NCBI RefSeq assembly: GCF_018129985.1
Contig: NZ_JAFCKT010000017.1
Span: forward strand, 1 to 64,000
DNA: 64,000 bases
DNA from: Bradyrhizobium sp. SZCCT0148
GTDB lineage: Bacteria > Pseudomonadota > Alphaproteobacteria > Rhizobiales > Xanthobacteraceae
Direction: 5' to 3'
This document shows, in pieces, positions 18,783 through 26,969 of this stretch (positions are counted from its first letter, which is position 1; the number at the start of each line of letters is the position of its first letter). The position numbers and the translations under genes are program-made. The notes under the pieces were generated by a model that searched no databases, had not been told where the DNA came from, and saw only the letters and a list, made by a program, of their open reading frames with translations.

Positions 18783-19286
18783 CTACTCCCGCCTGCCGTA
18801 GTTCGGCGCCAGCACCCGATTGCGGATCAGGTAGCTCATCGTGCGGGTCCAGGCTTCATCCGTGTTGCCACGCATGTCGGCGCTCGCCGACATGATCATC
18901 TGGCCGGTCTTCACGTCACGCAAATAGACATTGAGATTGATGATCAGGTTCGAGACCTTCTGCACCATGCCGGTAATCTCGAGGTCAGCGCCCAATTCGC
19001 CGGCAAGCTTGAGATCGCAGCCCCCGCAGGCCTGCAAGTTCGCGTGACGGGCGGCATCCCTGACCGGTGCGATGTCGAGCACCTGGAACCTGCCGGACTC
19101 CGTCAGCTCCTTGCGCAGCTGCTCGCTGATGAGCACGAGCCGCGCCTCTTCCGGCTTGGAGCCGTAGAATTCCCCCGGCAGGCTGGTGTCGATCAGCTCG
19201 AAATCGAACACGGCGAGCTTAGGCGGATCGGCGCGCGCGATCGACGGCGTCAACAGCAAAGCGGCGATCACCATCAATGCTCGCAC
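18783..19286 (-). CDS. Exported DUF2380-type protein
   Basis: 167 residues with a signal peptide (about 1-18, ending ARA). The mature part, KLAVFDFELIDTSLPGEFYG, a LRKELTESGRF segment, then DLEITGMVQKVSNLIINLNVYLRDVKTGQ, matches the DUF2380/DUF3280 family of periplasmic proteins related to curli-assembly CsgG-like folds. Two Cys lie in ACGGCD. It is divergent from the lut-like ABC operon with 129 bp between, a common layout in quinoprotein-associated clusters. The GTG at 19286 has AGGAGG 11 nt upstream; an ATG at 19274 is the alternative. Role unknown. Confidence 0.75.
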   Translation of the reverse strand: MRALMVIAALLLTPSIARADPPKLAVFDFELIDTSLPGEFYGSKPEEARLVLISEQLRKELTESGRFQVLDIAPVRDAARHANLQACGGCDLKLAGELGADLEITGMVQKVSNLIINLNVYLRDVKTGQMIMSASADMRGNTDEAWTRTMSYLIRNRVLAPNYGRRE

Positions 19287-19415
19287 GATCGTGATTCCTC
19301 CTAGCGCGTGTGCGGGGACGAAATGCGGGGTTGCATGGCCTGACAAATTGGTCATGCTTGAAGCAGAGACAATTCTCCACCTGCGGTCAAGCCGGGGAGA
19401 TCGCTCGGAGGAAAC

Positions 19416-20597
19416 ATGATCCGATGGTTGGCCGGTCTGATTGGCTTGGGCCTTGCTGCGACGAGTGCGCTCGCGGCGGAGCCTGCTTCGATCGGCGTCG
19501 GCTACCTCGGCATCGCCGGGACCCGATCCACCCTGTCGCTGGTCGAGCAGCCCGCGGAGAATGACGGCATCGCCGGCGCGCGGCTCGCGATCGAGGACAA
19601 CAACACCACCGGCAAGTTCCTGGGTCAGCGGTTCGTCCTGGAAGAGCGCCGCATCAGGGAAGGTGAGGACGTCGTCCAGGCCGCGACCGCGCTCGCGGAA
19701 AAGAACGGCTTCATCATCGCCGACCTGCCCGCCGATGCGCTGCTGAAAGTCTCGGACGCCCTGCGCGACCGCGGCACGCTGCTGTTCAACGCCGGCGCGA
19801 TCGACGAACGTTTGCGCGAGGCCGATTGCCGCGCCAACGTCATCCATACCGCGCCGACACGAGCGATGCTGGCCGATGCGCTCGGTCAATATCTTGTCTG
19901 GAAAAAATGGTCGCGCTGGTTGCTCGTGGTGGGCTCGCATGACGAGGACAAGCTGTTCGCGGATGCGCTCCGGCGCACCGCCACACGATTCGGCGCCAAG
20001 ATCGTGCAGGAGCGCACTTTCGAGGACAAGGGCGGCGCACGGCGCACCGATAGCGGCGTGACGCTGATCCAGCGCCAGATGCCTGTCTTCACGCAGCAGG
20101 CGCCCGCCTACGACGTGCTGGTCGCCGCCGACGAGAGCGAGGTGTTCGGCGCCTACCTGCCCTACCGCACCTGGGATCCGCGGCCGGTCGTGGGCTCGGC
20201 AGGTCTGGTGCCGCGCAGCTGGGACCCGGCGCAGGACCAATGGGGCGCGATCCAGATGCAGAACCGCTTCATGAAGCTGAATTCACGGCGCATGTCGGCG
20301 CTCGACATGCAGGCCTGGACCGCAGCCCGCATGATCGGAGAGGCCACCTCGCGCACCAATTCCGGCGACGTCAAGAATGTGACTGATTTCATCAAGGGCC
20401 CGGACTTCTCGGTCGCCGCTTTCAAAGGCACGCGACTGACCCTGCGCGACTGGAACCTGCAGCTGCGGCAGCCGATCCTGCTGGTCGACGGTCGCATGGT
20501 CGTGTCGGTGTCGCCGCAGGAGGGATTTCTGCACCAGGTCTCCGAGCTCGACACGCTCGGCTACGATCGTCCGGAGAGCAAATGCAAGCTGAAGTGA
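19416..20597 (+). CDS. lutA: ABC substrate-binding protein of PQQ/lanthanide (lut-like) system
   Basis: 393 residues. Signal peptide 1-20 (ending ALA), then a type I periplasmic-binding fold like branched-chain amino-acid receptors (GVGYLGIAGTRSTLSLVEQP, NDGIAGARLAIEDNNTTG). This is the binding-protein family annotated as part of the PQQ-dependent alcohol-dehydrogenase ABC system; the corresponding Methylorubrum gene is lutA of the lanthanide-uptake cluster (family knowledge). First gene of a tight operon: it overlaps the next start by 16 bp. The ligand could be a lanthanide complex, PQQ or an alcohol-related signal; the first is my preference because of the surrounding genes. Confidence 0.85.
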   Translation: MIRWLAGLIGLGLAATSALAAEPASIGVGYLGIAGTRSTLSLVEQPAENDGIAGARLAIEDNNTTGKFLGQRFVLEERRIREGEDVVQAATALAEKNGFIIADLPADALLKVSDALRDRGTLLFNAGAIDERLREADCRANVIHTAPTRAMLADALGQYLVWKKWSRWLLVVGSHDEDKLFADALRRTATRFGAKIVQERTFEDKGGARRTDSGVTLIQRQMPVFTQQAPAYDVLVAADESEVFGAYLPYRTWDPRPVVGSAGLVPRSWDPAQDQWGAIQMQNRFMKLNSRRMSALDMQAWTAARMIGEATSRTNSGDVKNVTDFIKGPDFSVAAFKGTRLTLRDWNLQLRQPILLVDGRMVVSVSPQEGFLHQVSELDTLGYDRPESKCKLK

Positions 20598-21574
20598 GAA
20601 CACAGATGTCGCGCATGTGGCGTGTCGCGCTCTTGTCCGGACTGGCGCTGGCGGCGGCGCCCGCCCATGCGTTCATCGCCTATGTCTCGAACGAGAAGAG
20701 CAATACGGTGACGGTGATCGACACCGACAGCTGGACCGTGACCAAGACCATCAAGGTCGGCCAGCGCCCGCGCGGCATCGATTTCACGCGCGACGGCAAG
20801 TTCGTGATGGTCGCGGTCGGCGACGACGACACCATCCAGATGATCGACGCCAAGACGCAGACCGTGGTGGACAGCCTGCCCTCCGGACCCGACCCGGAAC
20901 TGTTCGCTCAGGATGCCGCCGGCAAGATCCTCTACGTCGCCAACGAGAACGACAACACGGTGACCGTGATCGACCTCGAGAAGCGCAGCCGGCTCGGCGA
21001 CATCCAGGTCGGCGTCGAGCCCGAGGGCATGACCATCAGCCCGGACGGCAAGACGCTGATCAACACGTCGGAAACGACCAACATGGCGCATTTCATCGAC
21101 ACCTCGTCGCGCCAGATCGTCGCCAACGTGCTGGTGGATGCGCGGCCGCGCTTTGCCGAGTTCAAGCACGATGCTTCCGAACTGTGGGTCTCGTCCGAGA
21201 TCGGCGGCACAGTCTCGGTGATCGACCCAAAGAAGCACGAGATCATCGGCAAGGTCACGTTCGAAATTCCGGGCCTGCGGAAAGAAGCGATCCAGCCGGT
21301 CGGCATCGGCATGACCAAGGATGACAAGACCGCCTTCGTTGCACTCGGCCCCGCCAACCGCATCGCCGTGGTCGACGTGGCCTCGCGCAAGGTGACGAAA
21401 TATTTGCTGGTGGGTCAGCGGGTCTGGCACATGGCGTTCACGCCGGACGAGAAGTACCTGCTCACCACCAATGGCGTGTCGAACGACGTCTCCGTCATCG
21501 ACGTCGCCGCACAAAAGGTGATCAAGACCATTCAGGTGGGCGAACTGCCCTGGGGTATCGCGATCGCGCCATGA
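20582..21574 (+). CDS. YVTN beta-propeller protein of the PQQ/lut cluster
   Basis: 330 residues. A signal peptide ends AHA near residue 30. The rest is a seven-bladed YVTN propeller with repeated units such as NTVTVIDTDSW, RPRGIDFTRDGK and NDVSVIDVAAQKV. This is the PQQ-catabolism-associated beta-propeller family and is exported. The ATG at 20582 follows GGAGAGCAA inside the previous gene; an ATG at 20606 would also give a good signal peptide. Its stop overlaps the ATPase start by 4 bp (ATGA), showing translational coupling. One of the exported lut accessory proteins by context; direct function unknown. Confidence 0.85.
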   Translation: MQAEVRTQMSRMWRVALLSGLALAAAPAHAFIAYVSNEKSNTVTVIDTDSWTVTKTIKVGQRPRGIDFTRDGKFVMVAVGDDDTIQMIDAKTQTVVDSLPSGPDPELFAQDAAGKILYVANENDNTVTVIDLEKRSRLGDIQVGVEPEGMTISPDGKTLINTSETTNMAHFIDTSSRQIVANVLVDARPRFAEFKHDASELWVSSEIGGTVSVIDPKKHEIIGKVTFEIPGLRKEAIQPVGIGMTKDDKTAFVALGPANRIAVVDVASRKVTKYLLVGQRVWHMAFTPDEKYLLTTNGVSNDVSVIDVAAQKVIKTIQVGELPWGIAIAP

Positions 21575-22377
21575 CCAATCCCGCTCCGATTCCCGAGCCG
21601 CAGGAGGCGCCGAGGCTCGACGCGGCCGCGGTTCCGGCGCTGTCGATCGACGGCGTCAGCCATGCCTATGGGCCGCGGCGGGCCTTGATCGACGTCTCCT
21701 TCAACGTGCAGCGGGCGAGCTTCACGGCCCTGCTCGGCCTCAACGGCGCGGGCAAGAGCACGCTGTTCTCGCTGATCACGCGCCTGTTCGGCATCCAAAG
21801 CGGCCGGGTCGGCATTTTCGGCCACGACATCGGCAAGAGCCCCGGCGAGGCGCTGCGGCTGCTCGGGGTCGTGTTCCAGCCGCGCACGCTCGATCTCGAC
21901 CTGTCGCTGACGCAGAACCTGCTCTATCACGCCGCCCTCCACGGCATCAGCCGGCGCGAGGCCCGCGCGCGAGCCGCCGAACTGCTCGACCGCATCGGGC
22001 TTGCCGAACGCGCCGGCAGCAAGGTGCGCGATCTCTCGGGCGGGCAGATGCGGCGGCTGGAGATCGCGCGCGCGCTGCTGCACCGGCCGCGGCTATTGTT
22101 GCTCGACGAGCCGACCGTCGGCCTCGACGTCAAGGCGCGCGCCGACATCATCAGCCAAGTGCGCAGGCTCGTGACCGAGCAAGGGATCGGCGTGCTCTGG
22201 GCCACGCATCTGTTCGACGAGATCATGCCCAGTGACGACCTCGTGGTGCTGCACCAGGGCAAGGTGCTGGCGAAAGGGCCGATGAGCCGCGTCATCTCGG
22301 AGGCCGGCGCGCAGGACGTCAACACCGCCTTCATGCGCCTGACCGGTGCGCAGACCATGCCGGGAGGCGGCGCGTGA
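21571..22377 (+). CDS. lutE: ABC transporter ATP-binding protein (lut-like)
   Basis: 268 residues. Walker A GLNGAGKST, signature LSGGQMRRLEIARALL, Walker B LLLLDEPTVGLD and the switch His in ATHLFDE are all present, so it should be a functional ATPase. The 25-residue N-terminal extension is Pro/Ala-rich. It belongs to the DrrA/NodI-like importer or exporter class and is the partner of the permease that follows (GTGA overlap). In Methylorubrum the equivalent is LutE of the lanthanide transporter. Start chosen from the ATGA overlap with the propeller gene. Confidence 0.9.
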   Translation: MTNPAPIPEPQEAPRLDAAAVPALSIDGVSHAYGPRRALIDVSFNVQRASFTALLGLNGAGKSTLFSLITRLFGIQSGRVGIFGHDIGKSPGEALRLLGVVFQPRTLDLDLSLTQNLLYHAALHGISRREARARAAELLDRIGLAERAGSKVRDLSGGQMRRLEIARALLHRPRLLLLDEPTVGLDVKARADIISQVRRLVTEQGIGVLWATHLFDEIMPSDDLVVLHQGKVLAKGPMSRVISEAGAQDVNTAFMRLTGAQTMPGGGA

Positions 22378-23222
22378 GCAGCATCACCACCCGCGATACA
22401 CCGCGCGGTTTCTCGTTCGCCGAATATATGACCTGCCTCGCCGGCATCGTCTGGCGCGAAGGCCTGCGCTTCCTGCATCAGCGCGAACGCTTCGTTTCGG
22501 CGCTGGTGCGACCGCTGGTCTGGCTGTTCATTTTCGCCGCCGGCTTCCGTCAGGTGCTCGGCATCTCCATCATCCCGCCCTACGAGACCTACATTCTGTA
22601 CGAGGTCTATATCGCGCCCGGGCTGATGGCGATGATCCAGCTGTTCAACGGCATGCAGTCCTCGCTGTCGATGGTCTACGACCGCGAGATGGGCAACATG
22701 CGCACGCTGCTGGTGAGCCCGCTGCCGCGCGGCTTCCTGCTGTTCTGCAAGCTGCTGGCGGGCACCGCCGTCTCGCTGCTCCAGGTGTATGCGTTCCTCC
22801 TGATCGCCTGGTTCTGGGACATCACCCCGCCATCCCAGGGCTATCTCACCGTGCTGCCGGCGCTGATCCTGTCCGGACTGATGCTGGGCTCGCTCGGCAT
22901 GCTGATCTCCTCGGGCATCAAGCAGCTGGAAAACTTCGCCGGGGTCATGAACTTCGTCATCTTTCCGATGTTCTTTGCTTCTTCGGCGCTCTACCCGCTG
23001 TGGCGGGTGCAGGAGGGAAGCCCTTATCTCTACTATCTCTGCCAGGCCAATCCCTTCACCCATGCGGTCGAGCTGATACGGTTTGCGCTGTACGGCCAAA
23101 TCAACTGGATCTCTCTGGCGGTGGTCGCGGCATGCACAATCGTCTTCATGATCGGGGCGATTTGGGCCTATGATCCCTCGCGTGGACTGGCGCGGCGGGG
23201 GCCTGCAGGAGGCGAAGGATGA
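22374..23222 (+). CDS. lutF: ABC-2 type permease (lut-like / PedC family)
   Basis: 282 residues beginning with GTG overlapped by the ATPase stop. Six hydrophobic segments in the ABC-2 pattern (VRPLVWLFIFAAGF, then MTDV-like amphipathic loop replaced by REMGNMRTLLVSPLP, GLMLGSLGMLISS, ending VVAACTIVFMIGAIW). The NodJ/DrrB-like ABC-2 fold usually exports, which is odd for an operon with a periplasmic binding protein and is typical of this PQQ-associated family. Corresponds to LutF by context. Overlaps the next gene by ATGA. Confidence 0.88.
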   Translation: MSSITTRDTPRGFSFAEYMTCLAGIVWREGLRFLHQRERFVSALVRPLVWLFIFAAGFRQVLGISIIPPYETYILYEVYIAPGLMAMIQLFNGMQSSLSMVYDREMGNMRTLLVSPLPRGFLLFCKLLAGTAVSLLQVYAFLLIAWFWDITPPSQGYLTVLPALILSGLMLGSLGMLISSGIKQLENFAGVMNFVIFPMFFASSALYPLWRVQEGSPYLYYLCQANPFTHAVELIRFALYGQINWISLAVVAACTIVFMIGAIWAYDPSRGLARRGPAGGEG

Positions 23223-23827
23223 AGGGTCTGGCCATGGCTGTTGTGGCGCTCGCGCTGTCGGGCACGGCCGCCCGCGCGGCCGATCCGCGCTACCCCAACT
23301 GGCCCTGCACGCAAGCCAAGGTGCCGGAGATATCGCTCGCCGCCGTCTGGGCTGGTCCTGCGCTGGACGACGCCGAAACCAAATGGAAGAACGATGCCAA
23401 GATCACCGCGCTGGTCGCGAAACTGTCTGCGCGCAAGACGCCGATCGACGAGGCCGAGAGGTCGGTGAAAGAGTTTTTGGCCGCCTCGTCCGCCGACAAG
23501 ACCAATAACGCAAAGCTGCTGTTCGCCGGCCTGTTCGACACGCTCAACGCACAGCGCTCCCAGGTGATGAACGGGCTCGAACGCGTCAGCCGCAAGCAGC
23601 GCGAGGCCGCCGACAAGATTCGCGAGGAGGCGATTCAGCTGCAGGCGCTGCAGGGCGCCACGCCGCGGGACGAGGCCAGGGTCGAGGCGCTCGGCAACGA
23701 GCTGATCTGGAAGACCCGCATTTTCGAGGACCGCAACAAGGTCGTGCGGTTCGTCTGCGAGGTTCCCACCACGATCGACCAGCGCCTGTTCGCCCTTGGC
23801 CGCGTGATCCAGCAGGAAATGGAATAA
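23219..23827 (+). CDS. Exported helical protein of the lut-like operon
   Basis: 202 residues. Signal peptide 1-21 (ending ARA), then YPNWPCTQAKVPEISLAAVW and a long predominantly helical region with heptad-like charge pattern (QRSQVMNGLERVSRKQREAA), a second Cys in VRFVCEVP near the C-terminus. The two Cys may form a disulfide in the periplasm. The start is set by the ATGA overlap with the permease. The family occurs with the quinoprotein ABC genes; function unknown. Confidence 0.78.
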   Translation: MKGLAMAVVALALSGTAARAADPRYPNWPCTQAKVPEISLAAVWAGPALDDAETKWKNDAKITALVAKLSARKTPIDEAERSVKEFLAASSADKTNNAKLLFAGLFDTLNAQRSQVMNGLERVSRKQREAADKIREEAIQLQALQGATPRDEARVEALGNELIWKTRIFEDRNKVVRFVCEVPTTIDQRLFALGRVIQQEME

Positions 23828-23953
23828 CGCCCCTGGCTGGCGCCTACGTCAGGTTCCCGAATCGGCCCGTTAACCTTTGCCGCGCTATCTCCCGGAACCA
23901 AATCCAGTCAGGATGGCTTGTCGAGGTGAACTCCAGAGCGTCGGGAGGCCTCG

Positions 23954-24253
23954 ATGGGAACCACACGATTCATTTTTGCGGGCGTTGCGGTCCTGAGCAT
24001 GCTCGCAACCAGCGCTCTTGCCGACGACATGACCGGATTGGTCATGCGGGTCGATCGACTCAACGGCACGATCTCGATCCAGCAGACGCAGAAGGGAACG
24101 GTCGGCGGCAGCGCAGGCGGTGCCGGCGCGCTCCAGGAATACAAAACCAAGGACGCCGCGATGCTGGACGCAGTCCATGCCGGCGACCGGGTGAATTATT
24201 CCGCGACAGAGACGAACGGCACCGGCACGCTGACGAAGCTTCAGAAGCAGTAG
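23954..24253 (+). CDS. Small periplasmic protein, CusF/DUF1344-like
   Basis: 99 residues: signal peptide 1-23 (ending ALA), then a short beta-barrel-type sequence TGLVMRVDRLNGTISIQQ, YKTKDAAMLDAVHAGDRVNY, TGTLTKLQKQ. The layout resembles CusF-like or DUF1344 small periplasmic domains that can bind metal. Candidate ligands are two Met residues and one His; there is no Cys in the mature part. It lies 126 bp after the operon, before a palindromic repeat, and may be its last gene. A metal-chaperone role is inference from context. Confidence 0.7.
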   Translation: MGTTRFIFAGVAVLSMLATSALADDMTGLVMRVDRLNGTISIQQTQKGTVGGSAGGAGALQEYKTKDAAMLDAVHAGDRVNYSATETNGTGTLTKLQKQ

Positions 24254-24283
24254 GCGCTTGCTTCGCCTCTCCTCGTGCACGCC

Positions 24284-24374
24284 GCCGTCATGGCCGGGCT
24301 CGTCCCGGCCATCCATGCTTGGCCGTGAAGCGTGAAGAACGTGGATGCCCGGGACGAGGCCGGGCATGACGGCG
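24284..24374. repeat. Large imperfect inverted repeat (REP-like)
   Basis: The left arm CCGTCATGGCCGGGCTCGTC continues to CCGGCCATCCA, and the right arm is its inverted near-copy ending GCCGGGCATGACGGCG. The arms are about 31 nt around a 27-nt centre. It sits between convergent genes ending at 24253 and 24376 and could act as terminator for both. The type is frequent in Bradyrhizobium intergenic DNA. Confidence 0.65.
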
Positions 24375-24375
24375 C

Positions 24376-24933
24376 CTACTGATCGGGACGCGGCTCAGGC
24401 TGCGCCTCCTCGGTTGGAAGCTTCGCCCGCTCCCAGCCATCGGTGCCGTCGGGGTACCAGGCGATGCTGGAGTAGCCATACGTCAGCGCTCGCTTGGCGG
24501 CGTTCCAGGACATCCAGCAATCCGCGAGGCAATAGATCACCAGCAGCGCGGACTTGTCGCCACGCGAGGCCTGTGCAAGGCCGCGCTGGAGATAATCGTC
24601 CATCGCCGGCGGCAAGATGCCGTAGCCGGTATCCGGCAACCAGATGCTGCCCGGAATGTTCTTGCGCGGCGTATCGCGCCACACCGTGCCTGCGGGAAGG
24701 TTCTTCGGCTTCGGCGGCCGCGGCAGCACGTCGACGAACGCACCGCTCTTGGCGCGCCAGATCGCTTCGGCTTCCGCCGTACTGAGCACGCGCGCGCCCG
24801 CCAGCGTCGCCGGCACCGGTGCGCGATAATTGTCGCTGCGATAACCCTCGGGTTCGAACGGCTCCTGCTGCTGCGCGAATGCCGGCACCGCGAACGCGGC
24901 AACGACGAGCGCAGCGGCCATACGCCGCCTCAT
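24376..24933 (-). CDS. PQQ-associated C-x-C-W motif (rhodanese-like) protein
   Basis: 185 residues. Signal peptide 1-20 (ending AFA), then a rhodanese-like fold in which the active-site segment reads YCLADCW (Cys135, Cys139, Trp140). The family is named for a CXXCW motif; here three residues separate the Cys. GTVWRDTPRKNIPGSIWLPDTG and the final GYSSIAWYPDGTDGW are family signatures. These exported proteins occur only with quinoprotein dehydrogenases and are thought to serve the electron or sulfur relay; no reaction is established. Its ATG overlaps the stop of the xoxJ-like gene by 4 bp, so the two are translated together. Confidence 0.88.
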   Translation of the reverse strand: MRRRMAAALVVAAFAVPAFAQQQEPFEPEGYRSDNYRAPVPATLAGARVLSTAEAEAIWRAKSGAFVDVLPRPPKPKNLPAGTVWRDTPRKNIPGSIWLPDTGYGILPPAMDDYLQRGLAQASRGDKSALLVIYCLADCWMSWNAAKRALTYGYSSIAWYPDGTDGWERAKLPTEEAQPEPRPDQ

Positions 24934-25811
24934 GGCGACGTCTTGGCCGTCTCCGCACCGAGCGGCTTGTTGTTCTCGTCGAGCAGCGGGACGCCGAAGT
25001 CGATCAGGATCTTGTTGATCTCGCCCTGGTTCTCCTGGATCAGCTTGTTGAGCTGCCGCTTCCAGTTCTGGTCGGCGGGACGTACGCCCATCCCGATGCG
25101 ATAAACCAGCTTCGGCCCCGTGGTTTCCTTCACCAGCGGCGTGACGTGAAGCGAGCCGACCTTCTTCGCGTAGTAGCCGGCCATCGGTCCCCACAGCACC
25201 CCGGCGTCGATCTTGCCGGCGGCGAGATCGTCGATCATCGCTTGCGCCGAATTGTCATAGCGCGTGTCGACCATCAGCGGATAAGGCTTCGCATCGCCCA
25301 TCAGGCCGGCGACGGCCATGTTCGTCGCGGGCGGCGTGCCGGCGACGATGCCGACATGCTTTCCCTTCAACTTCGCATCCTCCAGCGTGTCGACGTCCTC
25401 GAGCCCGCTGCCGGCCTTGGCGACCAGCGCATAGCTCGTGCGGTAGTAGGGATTGGTGCCCTGCACGACGTCATCGCCTTGCGGAAAGCCCATGATGACG
25501 TCGCAGCGGTGCGCGCCCAGGGTCATCCGCACGAAACCGGTGGCCTGCGGGAAGAAGACGTAGTCGAGTTTCTTCTTGAGCTTGTCGGCAAACAGCTCGG
25601 CCAGCTTGTTCTCCAGCCCCTCGCCCTTTTCGTTCGAGAACGGCAGATTGCGCGGATCGGCGCAGACGCGCAGCACGTTCGGGTCGACCAGTTCGAACGA
25701 GAGGTCGCCGCTGTCGTTGGTCTGCGCGATGGCGCGATCGCCGAATGCACAGCACGCAACCAGAACCCAAAGTGAAAACAACCAGCGACGATGTCGTCCG
25801 GCCTCCGTCAT
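24930..25811 (-). CDS. xoxJ: XoxJ-like quinoprotein-associated solute-binding protein
   Basis: 293 residues. Signal peptide about 1-29, then a type II binding fold (LRVCADPRNLPFSNEKGEGL, GFVRMTLGAHRCDVIMGFPQG, YRTSYALVAKAGSG). This is the MoxJ/XoxJ family, which resembles amino-acid receptors but interacts with methanol dehydrogenase and is thought to activate it. It is placed away from xoxF here, 15 kb upstream, with the C-x3-CW protein. Two Cys (CADP and AHRCD) are typical. GAGGAGGAAG precedes the ATG at 25811. Divergent from the metallo-beta-lactamase gene with 127 bp between. Confidence 0.88.
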   Translation of the reverse strand: MTEAGRHRRWLFSLWVLVACCAFGDRAIAQTNDSGDLSFELVDPNVLRVCADPRNLPFSNEKGEGLENKLAELFADKLKKKLDYVFFPQATGFVRMTLGAHRCDVIMGFPQGDDVVQGTNPYYRTSYALVAKAGSGLEDVDTLEDAKLKGKHVGIVAGTPPATNMAVAGLMGDAKPYPLMVDTRYDNSAQAMIDDLAAGKIDAGVLWGPMAGYYAKKVGSLHVTPLVKETTGPKLVYRIGMGVRPADQNWKRQLNKLIQENQGEINKILIDFGVPLLDENNKPLGAETAKTSP

Positions 25812-25938
25812 CGTGCTTCCTCCTCGTTTTGTTTGAATGCTATCCATGCAACGCATGATGCGGCAAGTTTTGCCAGACTCTGCTGGTTTTCCTTTGTTGC
25901 GGTGCAACGCAGCCAATCCTTCGAACTGAGGCGGAAAC

Positions 25939-26865
25939 GTGTCTCGCATCGCTCGAATAATCGCAGCCTTGTCCCTGCTGGGGACGGTAACGCTAGCACA
26001 GGCCGGCGCGGCCGAATTGCCTGTGAGCGAAGTCGCGACCGGAATCTTCGTACACTCCGGGGCCATTGCCCTGATGACCCGCGAGAACGAGGGCGACATT
26101 GCCAATGTCGGTTTCATCGTGGGCGATGCGGCCGTGGCCGTCATCGACACCGGTGGCAGCTTCCATGAAGGCGAGGCGCTGCTCGCCGCCGTGCGGGCCC
26201 GCACCAACAAGCCGATCCGGTATGTCATCAATACGCACGGCCACCCCGACCACGTTTTCGGCAATGCCGCCTTCGCCGCCGGCGGCACCAGCTTCGTCGG
26301 CCACAGCAAGCTGCCGCAGGCGCTGGCGACGCGCGGGCCTTACTATCTCGACAACTTCCGCCGCATCATGGGCAGCGAATTGATTGATCCCGTGAAGATC
26401 ATTGCCCCGACCCTCCTGGTGTCGGACACGATGACGCTCGATCTCGGGGCGCGCCGTCTCATCTTGCGCGCTTGGCGCGCGGGGCACAGCGACTGCGATG
26501 TGACCGTGTACGACGAGGCGTCAAAAACCCTTTTCACCGGCGACCTGGTCTTTCTCCGCCACATTCCGGTCATGGACGGGAGTATCCGCGGCTGGCTCGA
26601 GACGTTGAAGGAATTGGAGGCCATCCCGGCGCAACGCGTCATTCCAGGTCACGGACCCGTGAGCGACTGGCCGGCTGCGCTGGCCGATGAACGGCGTTAC
26701 CTGTCAACGCTGCTGTCCGACGTGCGTGCGCTGAACAAGAGCGGCGAGCCGATCCGCGCCGCCGCCGAGAAGGCGGCCGCGGAGGAGCGAGCGCGCTGGG
26801 AATTGTTCGGCGATTACAACGCCCGGAACGCAACTGCAGCATTTTCGGAAATTGAATGGGAGTAG
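25939..26865 (+). CDS. Quinoprotein-relay metallo-beta-lactamase-fold hydrolase
   Basis: 308 residues from a GTG at 25939 with GAGGCGG upstream. Signal peptide 1-25 (ending GAA). The metal site motif H-G-H-P-D-H is at 100-105 (His100, His102, Asp104, His105), followed by GHSDCDV and GHGPVS for the remaining ligands. This matches the SoxH-related exported zinc hydrolases associated with PQQ dehydrogenases (quinoprotein relay). Partner of the SoxYZ-like carrier 105 bp downstream, with which it may form a thiol-linked relay. The substrate is unknown. Confidence 0.88.
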   Translation: MSRIARIIAALSLLGTVTLAQAGAAELPVSEVATGIFVHSGAIALMTRENEGDIANVGFIVGDAAVAVIDTGGSFHEGEALLAAVRARTNKPIRYVINTHGHPDHVFGNAAFAAGGTSFVGHSKLPQALATRGPYYLDNFRRIMGSELIDPVKIIAPTLLVSDTMTLDLGARRLILRAWRAGHSDCDVTVYDEASKTLFTGDLVFLRHIPVMDGSIRGWLETLKELEAIPAQRVIPGHGPVSDWPAALADERRYLSTLLSDVRALNKSGEPIRAAAEKAAAEERARWELFGDYNARNATAAFSEIEWE

Positions 26866-26888
26866 CAGGCGCGCTACGATAGCCGAGA

Positions 26889-26951
26889 GAGATCAGCTTC
26901 GCTGGTTCCTTGACGAGATCAGCTTCGCTGACTCGGAGATCAGCTTGGCTG
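26889..26951 (+). repeat. Three short direct repeats before the SoxYZ-like gene
   Basis: The 16-mer GAGATCAGCTTCGCTG occurs at 26889-26904 and 26915-26930, and with one change (GAGATCAGCTTGGCTG) at 26936-26951. The starts are 26 and 21 nt apart. They fill the gap between the hydrolase and carrier genes and could be a binding array or slippage products. Confidence 0.7.
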
Positions 26952-26969
26952 GCTCAGAGGATGATGACC

